From Lepturacanthus savala (lineage: Eukaryota; Chordata; Actinopteri; Scombriformes; Trichiuridae), in the NCBI GenBank assembly GCA_030544235.1, contig CM060464.1, positions 21,489,152-21,553,151 on the forward strand: a stretch of DNA of 64,000 nt, in the 5' to 3' direction. The notes under the pieces were generated by a model. That model was not told where the DNA came from and did not search any database. It was given only the letters and a program-made list of their open reading frames with translations. The position numbers and the translations under genes are program-made. Positions 61,201-64,000 of the stretch are shown here, piece after piece; position 1 is the stretch's first letter, and each line of letters begins with the position of its first letter.

Positions 61201-61982
61201 ATACACATAGCATTTGTATTCATAATATTTATATGGAGTTATTAATACTATTATACTGTATATAAATGTATTGCTCATATTTATATACATTTTTGACAAA
61301 CTATGCAACCAGTTTCTTATATTATCATACATACTGACATGTTTATATTTCTATTTGTCCAACTGTAATTACTTACAATACTTCATATGTAATCATATTA
61401 TGTATATACACTTTGTGATGGTACTGTGTAACTATAATTTTATAACTTTTGATTATATACAATGACAGGTTTATAATTCACTACTGATTATAATAGGTTT
61501 GGGTATTTTTCTTAATTATTTATTTCATAGTATTCATTATTTTTGTACATCTTTGTACATTTTCAGCATTTAACAGTTAAAGGACATGTTGGGCCATAAA
61601 GGCTCAACCCAGTCAGTTCACATTCATTCTCATACAAGTCTGTTCCAAGTGATATTTGCACTGGACAAAGATTAATGTTAATAAATTAATTTTGTGGCAT
61701 TTGGCCTATGTGGATAGTAAATAATTGTGCGAAAAACAAAACTGTAAAAGTAGGCATTTACATTGACTGACATTCACAGCTGCTGCATAAGGCAACATGA
61801 ATAATGCTAGCTACGTAGTGTTAGCAGCCAGGGTAACTCCAGCATGTTGTGGTTTATAACTCGTGTAGCATGGAGGCAACACCAGCTAACACAGCCTCCT
61901 CTCACCTTATCTCTTCAGCTGAATACAAGCCGAACGACATGCCGTCCAAACGCCGCCATGGCACGTCCTTCCCGAACAACAT
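36440..61982 (-). CDS. polr1a: DNA-directed RNA polymerase I largest subunit, complete
   Basis: This is the catalytic largest subunit (A190/RPA194) of RNA polymerase I, which transcribes the 47S pre-rRNA in the nucleolus. Thirty-seven coding exons sum to 5073 bp, 1690 aa plus stop (human ~1720), with every phase consistent. Exon coordinates are given in the block entries. ATG is at 61982-61980 (MLFGKDVPWRRLDGMSFGLYSAEEI, matching the human N-terminus) and TGA at 36442-36440 (C-terminus GGTGLFELKQPLQ, as in human). The Mg-binding NADFDGDEM is at ~573-581. The gene sits between st3gal5 and ptcd3 as in other vertebrates. Four of its introns carry the repeated 136-nt H/ACA-like sequence described separately. 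Confidence 0.97.
39150..39300. mobile_element. Palindromic MITE fragment
   Basis: AAAGCTGTAAAAATTAATC followed by CCAACTATTTTGATATTC and the TCTTCTATAATAATAAACTGG core; in a polr1a intron. Confidence 0.6.
39466..41845 (-). CDS. polr1a exons 29-33: cleft, Pol I-specific acidic insert
   Basis: Exons 41710-41845, 41444-41604, 40845-40971, 39962-40069 and 39466-39732. Exon 29 encodes REILMVASSNIKTPMMSVP. Exons 31-33 encode the acidic linker typical of A190: DDGEGEEDREIVDD, DASDAKRRDKQEEE, DYESEEEEGGG and further Glu-rich runs, then NSAIERYCYDQQNELWCE where conservation resumes. Exon 31 ends at a poor donor (GGG/GTCTGT), accepted because it is the only one that keeps phase 0 into exon 32. Confidence 0.9.
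40234..40598 (-). mobile_element. L2-type LINE 3' tail, copy 2, with target duplication
   Basis: Same sequence as 9511-9860. It is bounded on both sides by CCCAATGGAATCA (40221-40233 and 40599-40611), a 13-bp target-site duplication. A (GTCA)n run adjoins the left end, which is the expected tail. This marks a fairly recent, strongly 5'-truncated insertion in a polr1a intron. Confidence 0.8.
41061..41438. mobile_element. Palindromic MITE, full-length copy
   Basis: AGGGCTGCAACTAACGACTA to AACTTTGCAGCTCT, the longest copy (378 bp), in the intron between polr1a exons 30 and 31. Its right end lies five bases from the exon 30 donor. Confidence 0.72.
43201..43373. mobile_element. Palindromic MITE, short copy
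   Basis: GGCCTGCAACAAATGACTAT to TTTTTTGCAACTCT with mirrored GATTAATCGATTATCAAAATCG inside. Confidence 0.65.
43611..45945 (-). CDS. polr1a exons 25-28: jaw and trigger loop
   Basis: Exons 45822-45945, 44883-44983, 44588-44787 and 43611-43778. Exons 25-27 encode the variable helical part (GAFLLFSQKKLAKLKQAEQ, QQWRSLDEASRSKYNRK). Exon 28 encodes the trigger-loop region [20 protein letters not shown] and NTFHFAGRGEMNVTLGIPR. Intron 25 contains a 136-nt copy. Confidence 0.95.
45515..45650 (-). ncRNA. H/ACA snoRNA-like sequence, copy 1 (polr1a intron 25)
   Basis: 136 nt on the transcribed strand. The 5' hairpin is closed by GCAGCC/GGCTGC, with an inner stem CAGTG/CACTG flanked by two unpaired arms (a pseudouridylation-pocket layout). 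A hinge TACAGTGAAG follows. The 3' hairpin is closed by GTGTAGT/ACTACAC, with an inner stem CCCCA/TGGGG. The sequence ends ACA plus AAC. The hinge contains ACAGTG, one base off the H-box consensus ANANNA. It lies 172 nt downstream of the exon 25 donor. Confidence 0.6.
46616..46751 (-). ncRNA. H/ACA snoRNA-like sequence, copy 2 (polr1a intron 24)
   Basis: Same 136-nt length and stems as copy 1; the third copy end (ACA plus AAC) is identical. It differs by a few substitutions in loops. Flanking sequence on both sides also resembles copy 1 (for example AATTTACTCTG and CCTCTGCTTCATTTATGTAT), so copies 1 and 2 come from a local duplication between introns. It lies 203 nt downstream of the exon 24 donor. 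Confidence 0.6.
46954..50574 (-). CDS. polr1a exons 21-24: bridge helix region
   Basis: Exons 50476-50574, 48821-48973, 48250-48332 and 46954-47119. They encode NNLQLMVQSGAKGSTVNTMQ, QIELEGRRPPLMPSGKSLP, the bridge helix [20 protein letters not shown] (conserved in all largest subunits), and [20 protein letters not shown], which is nearly identical to human. Introns 21 and 24 contain 136-nt H/ACA-like copies. Confidence 0.96.
47200..48010 (-). mobile_element. Decayed LINE reverse-transcriptase remnant
   Basis: On the minus strand ~47.68 kb reads VTSHIPQGSILGSVLFCLYM then LPLGKIIRKQ, the PQGSILGP...LFSLYMLPLG block of fish L2-like reverse transcriptases. Frameshifts and stops interrupt it on both sides. 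It lies in the intron between polr1a exons 23 and 24 and is non-functional. Confidence 0.65.
49621..49691 (+). mobile_element. L2-type LINE 3' tail fragment, copy 3
   Basis: Reverse complement of the first 55 bp of the other two copies, ending GGTATAGAAGATGACTGACTGAC, i.e. with the tandem TGAC tail. Confidence 0.65.
50288..50423 (-). ncRNA. H/ACA snoRNA-like sequence, copy 3 (polr1a intron 21)
   Basis: The most diverged copy, still exactly 136 nt. Outer stems GCAGCC/GGCTGC and GTGTAGT/ACTACAC and the terminal ACA are intact. Several changes fall in the inner stem of the 3' hairpin (CCTCA opposite TGGGG), so pairing there is weaker. The hinge is CACAGTGAGC. It starts 53 nt downstream of the exon 21 donor. 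Confidence 0.5.
50673..53171 (-). CDS. polr1a exons 16-20: pore and funnel
   Basis: Exons 52980-53171, 52604-52753, 52174-52357, 51940-52022 and 50673-50831. They encode GLIQDHMVSGTRMTIRGCFF, PLNLVGKSKIPSKAWIQ, LDKAHYGSSAYGLVHCCYEL, the GVEDILVKPGANRQRKK funnel helix and ADHKFKEVANQVNNDINK. The donor of exon 17 (52604) is followed by CA-rich repeat on the transcript. Intron 19 contains one 136-nt H/ACA-like copy. Confidence 0.95.
51399..51580. mobile_element. Palindromic MITE, short copy
   Basis: AGGGCTACAACTAACAAATA to TTAATCGTTGCAAATGCAG; 70 bp to the left of H/ACA-like copy 4. Confidence 0.6.
51652..51787 (-). ncRNA. H/ACA snoRNA-like sequence, copy 4 (polr1a intron 19)
   Basis: 136 nt with all outer and inner stems preserved, hinge TACAGTGAAG and end ACA plus ACC. 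The 5' flank shares ATATTG with copy 2. It lies 153 nt downstream of the exon 19 donor. As in the other copies, the conserved orientation is that of the host transcript. Confidence 0.6.
53697..54872 (-). CDS. polr1a exons 14-15: active centre
   Basis: Exons 54765-54872 and 53697-53843. Exon 14 holds the LLNRQPTLHRPSIQAH motif that faces the nucleotide. Exon 15 holds NADFDGDEMNAHFPQ, with catalytic aspartates at ~575, 577 and 579 that hold Mg2+ in all multisubunit RNA polymerases. Confidence 0.97.
53920..54240. mobile_element. Palindromic MITE fragments, adjoining
   Basis: Contains ATAGTCGATTAATTGATTAG, the CTTTATTCTCCTATAATAG core, and a second start GAGCTGCAACAATCAATCAA at ~54199; two nested or tandem fragments. 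Confidence 0.55.
54444..54672. mobile_element. Palindromic MITE, complete copy
   Basis: AGAGCTGCAACTATTGGTCG to CATTGGTTGCAGCCCT, 90 bp from polr1a exon 14. Confidence 0.7.
55582..56752 (-). CDS. polr1a exons 10-13: rudder, lid and DNA-binding core
   Basis: Exons 56611-56752, 56333-56494, 55956-56078 and 55582-55809. They encode RYRPINRLGDQMFTNGQTV, LYNIWIRLQTHVNIVFDSDMD, the near-invariant [21 protein letters not shown], and INGPNVHPGASMV. These are the conserved regions B and C of the beta' family that contact template DNA. Confidence 0.96.
56117..56240. mobile_element. Palindromic MITE, minimal copy
   Basis: AGGCTGCAGTGATTAGTTG to CAAAATAGTTGTTAATGGCAG; between polr1a exons 11 and 12. 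Confidence 0.6.
56773..57480. mobile_element. TIR element, AGTGTCAAGT...ACTTTTGACACCT
   Basis: About 700 bp between polr1a exons 9 and 10; the inverted ends are AGTGTCAAGTGACTAAGTAC and GTGAGTACTTTTGACACCT. A relative is at 9901-10462. Confidence 0.55.
57541..59417 (-). CDS. polr1a exons 5-9: clamp head region
   Basis: Exons 59307-59417, 59090-59175, 58148-58236, 57982-58062 and 57541-57658. They encode a divergent helical segment (LLEANAKATGDEIELALKAF), the second zinc cluster ending KCPHC, RREHNSKLIVTMPSGQK, the STAREHTNKLWEKEG motif and the FFLELLVVPPCR strand that leads into the core. Divergence in exon 5 relative to mammals is normal for this part of the subunit. Confidence 0.93.
60080..61982 (-). 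CDS. polr1a exons 1-4: clamp core and zinc site
   Basis: Exons 61906-61982, 60699-60807, 60373-60468 and 60080-60229. Exon 3 encodes VCSTCCQDFNNCPGHLGHLEL (C64, C67, C74, H77), the first zinc-binding cluster of the clamp. Exon 4 adds GSCLSCHMLTC (C104, C107). Exon 2 ends at a weak donor (GAG/GTGCAC). Exon 1 carries a CCATGGCGGCG sequence at codons 7-11. Confidence 0.95.
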
Positions 61983-62400
61983 TTTTGGAGAATTATCCGG
62001 ACTTTCTGGTGTTGATTAAAACAAACTCATGGTGCTGTTGAACCGCATGTTAAACACCAGTCTGCAAAGTTTCCCATGTGCGTGTATCGGACTGTTCCAC
62101 CTCTTTTTCTTCTGGGGGTTTAACAACATGAAGTGGCGCATTAACGCCACCAACTGGTGTGGCGCGTGGATCGGAAGACAACAACTTCTTTTTGCCAAAT
62201 ACAGTAATTATAAAATATTTAAACATATAAACATAAACTGAAACATATCACATTTTCCCCGGTTAAAAGTGTAGAAAAGCGTAATATTTCTTTACATGAC
62301 AGATATTTATTATTTGGGCCCCCCTTGTTTAAACCCAAATGGTTCCCTCTTCCCGGAAGTCGTTCAGTGCCTGAAATTCATCAGGCGAAGAAGAAGCAAC
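61983..62400. promoter_or_regulatory. Bidirectional promoter of polr1a and ptcd3
   Basis: 418 bp separates the two ATGs of divergently transcribed genes. It contains a palindromic ETS/GABP-type site, CTTCCCGGAAGT (62350-62361), 40 bp upstream of the ptcd3 start, and a GTGGCG-CATTAA-CGCCAC inverted repeat (62133-62150). No TATA box is obvious near either start. ETS sites are common in promoters of ribosome-biogenesis and mitochondrial-translation genes. Confidence 0.6.
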
Positions 62401-63978
62401 ATGGCGGCTGCGGGGAGGCATGGAGGGCATTACATCCAGAAAAACAGCCGCTTTCTGCTCAGCAACTTCGAGCAGTTGTGGGGTCACAGGTAAGAAGATG
62501 TTTAAATATGTTTGTTTTGAGCACAGTGATATTCTAATGTCACGAATACCATTTATTGCTCCGTTTGTTTGATGTACCTAGACTCGTCTGACAGGAGGTC
62601 ATCCTCTACATCACTGCAGGAATCTGTCATGTTTCATACGCTATTTCTTTATTAACTTCCACAATGCATACAAACGTAATATAATACCAGAGCACCTATT
62701 ACAGTAAATTAATTAGAACTCAGTAATTGAATAAACCGATGAAAACGAAACAATAAGCATGGAGAATCAGAATTAGCTTAAACGTACATTAAGAAAAAAA
62801 ACAGTAAACTGTGGCTAATGATATGAAGGATACAATTTAAGTGGGCGCCATTTGTATTTTATTCATAAATGGTGTGGCACCTTTCCCTTATGTTAGGTTC
62901 TATCCTTTCATATACACATTAGGGCCTTTAAACAGGCAATATTGCTTATCAATTTGAATCATTCAGCAAGATCTGCATTTGGTTTTGTTTGGCTCTTCCA
63001 ATGGTGAAGAACAACCCTAAAACCGGCAGATGCAAGTCCAGATGTTTGTGTGTGTGTTCGTGTGTGCATCTCAATCAGAATAGAGAATAATTATATAGGT
63101 CACATTTTTTATTTAACTGTTGTATAGTTAAACCTGTAGATGATTTTTTTTATTATCTTGTGAATGCGCCCACTCCGTCTTTGACTAACCACCCAACATC
63201 TGATGTTCTTTCCATTTTCCTGCATCTACTGCTGAAATTAACATCTGTGCTCACTCTGTATGTGACCTCTGTTATAAATGGTTAATGTGTGCAACAAGGG
63301 GCAGCATACAGATGACTGTCGATCATGAGGTGTAGTATTATTTGTAAAATGTGTTTATGTTCTGTTTATTGTTTTATTTTCATTCCAGGAGTTTTGGTTG
63401 GACTTCAGCTCTGTGTCAGCTGACAGCAGAAGTTAATAAAGGTGAGCAAGGATGGTCAATGTCATGGTTAAAATATTGTTCGATTGTACAATCTCTATTG
63501 TTAGTAGAGATCATACTTTAAATGTCTTCTACATAATGAAGAAAGTCCATATTTCCTTATGTCAAGAGTAATAATGTAATTAATGCAGGAAAAAAACCTA
63601 TAGCTACACTCAATAGGATGGTGACATTTTATGTTTTTCTTATCAACAACAAATCTCATCACCAAATCTTTTGGTTTTGAACTGTTGGTTGGACAAACAA
63701 CAACAACAACATTTCTTTTTAAACATTTTCTAGACTAAAAAAAATAATACTAATCAGACAAATAATCAGTGATGAAAATAAGAATTGGTTGTAGCTATTG
63801 CTGTTTTGGTTTTAGTCATTTTAAGGGATTTCTTGACTAATTATAAAATATAATTGCAATCAGTGGATTCTTGTGGATTCTGTCGGTGGAAGCGTGATAT
63901 TAATTCACTTCTTTTTTTTGTGGTCAACATTGTTGCAGAACCCACAGAGACTATTGTCATCCCCAGGAAGAAAACATG
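62401..63978 (+). CDS. ptcd3: PPR domain protein 3, small mitoribosomal subunit protein mS39 (5' part only)
   Basis: A pentatricopeptide-repeat protein that associates with the mitochondrial small ribosomal subunit. Three exons are visible: 62401-62489, 63389-63441 and 63939-63978, with phases 2, 1 and 2. Translation starts MAAAGRHGGHYIQKNSRF, then SFGWTSALCQLTAEVNK, then PTETIVIPRKKTW, which matches the human IEEVVIPKKKTWDK segment just after the mitochondrial presequence. The N-terminus has no acidic residue until the Glu at position 25, as expected for an import signal. PPR repeats and the rest of the gene lie beyond the right edge. The identification rests on the IPRKKTW motif plus conserved synteny. 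Confidence 0.85.
62490..63938 (+). other. ptcd3 introns 1 and 2
   Basis: Intron 1 (62490-63388) and intron 2 (63442-63938) are AT-rich. Apart from a short TG-rich stretch (~63040-63070) I see no repeat or second gene. I looked for box C/D snoRNA motifs, because mammalian PTCD3 hosts one in an intron, and saw no convincing C and D pair here. Confidence 0.4.
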
Positions 63979-64000
63979 GTCTGTATCCGTATCGTTATTA

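Overview
The window is nuclear DNA of a ray-finned (teleost) fish, probably a percomorph-type genome. It is AT-rich and split into short exons and introns. It is full of CA/TG/TA microsatellites and small non-autonomous DNA transposons, and it carries L2-type LINE tails typical of fish. All genes were recognised by translating exons and matching them to remembered vertebrate protein families; no search was run.

Layout: (1) 1-17.6 kb, minus strand: a long-chain acyl-CoA synthetase of the ACSL1/5/6 group. Nineteen constant coding exons are visible, plus one extra alternative exon and an upstream non-coding exon; the last ~45 codons lie beyond the left edge. (2) 18-35.3 kb, minus strand: st3gal5 (GM3 synthase), complete in eight coding exons (398 aa). 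(3) 36.3-62.0 kb, minus strand: polr1a, the largest subunit of RNA polymerase I, complete in 37 coding exons (1690 aa). (4) 62.4 kb to the right edge, plus strand: the first three exons of ptcd3, a mitochondrial ribosome-associated PPR protein, head-to-head with polr1a across 418 bp. The st3gal5-polr1a-ptcd3 block matches the order on human 2p11.2; the acsl neighbour is not part of that human block. Every internal splice phase was checked by hand and the complete coding sums are multiples of three.

The most interesting signals are: (a) four copies of an exactly 136-nt sequence in four polr1a introns, each foldable on the transcribed strand into two hairpins followed by ACA plus three nucleotides, the layout of an H/ACA snoRNA; (b) a tandem pair of alternative 'fatty-acid gate' exons in acsl, one 78 nt and intact, the other 79 nt with one extra T in a homopolymer that breaks the frame; (c) a translation-start arrangement in st3gal5 with an overlapping upstream ORF and two in-frame starts; (d) YY1-like motifs in the first coding exons of both polr1a and ptcd3.

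Introns and intergenic stretches not listed as features are AT-rich sequence in which I see no further gene. Most recognisable content there is repeats: a recurrent palindromic MITE family, hAT-like, Tc1-like and other TIR elements, L2 LINE pieces and a possible solo LTR.
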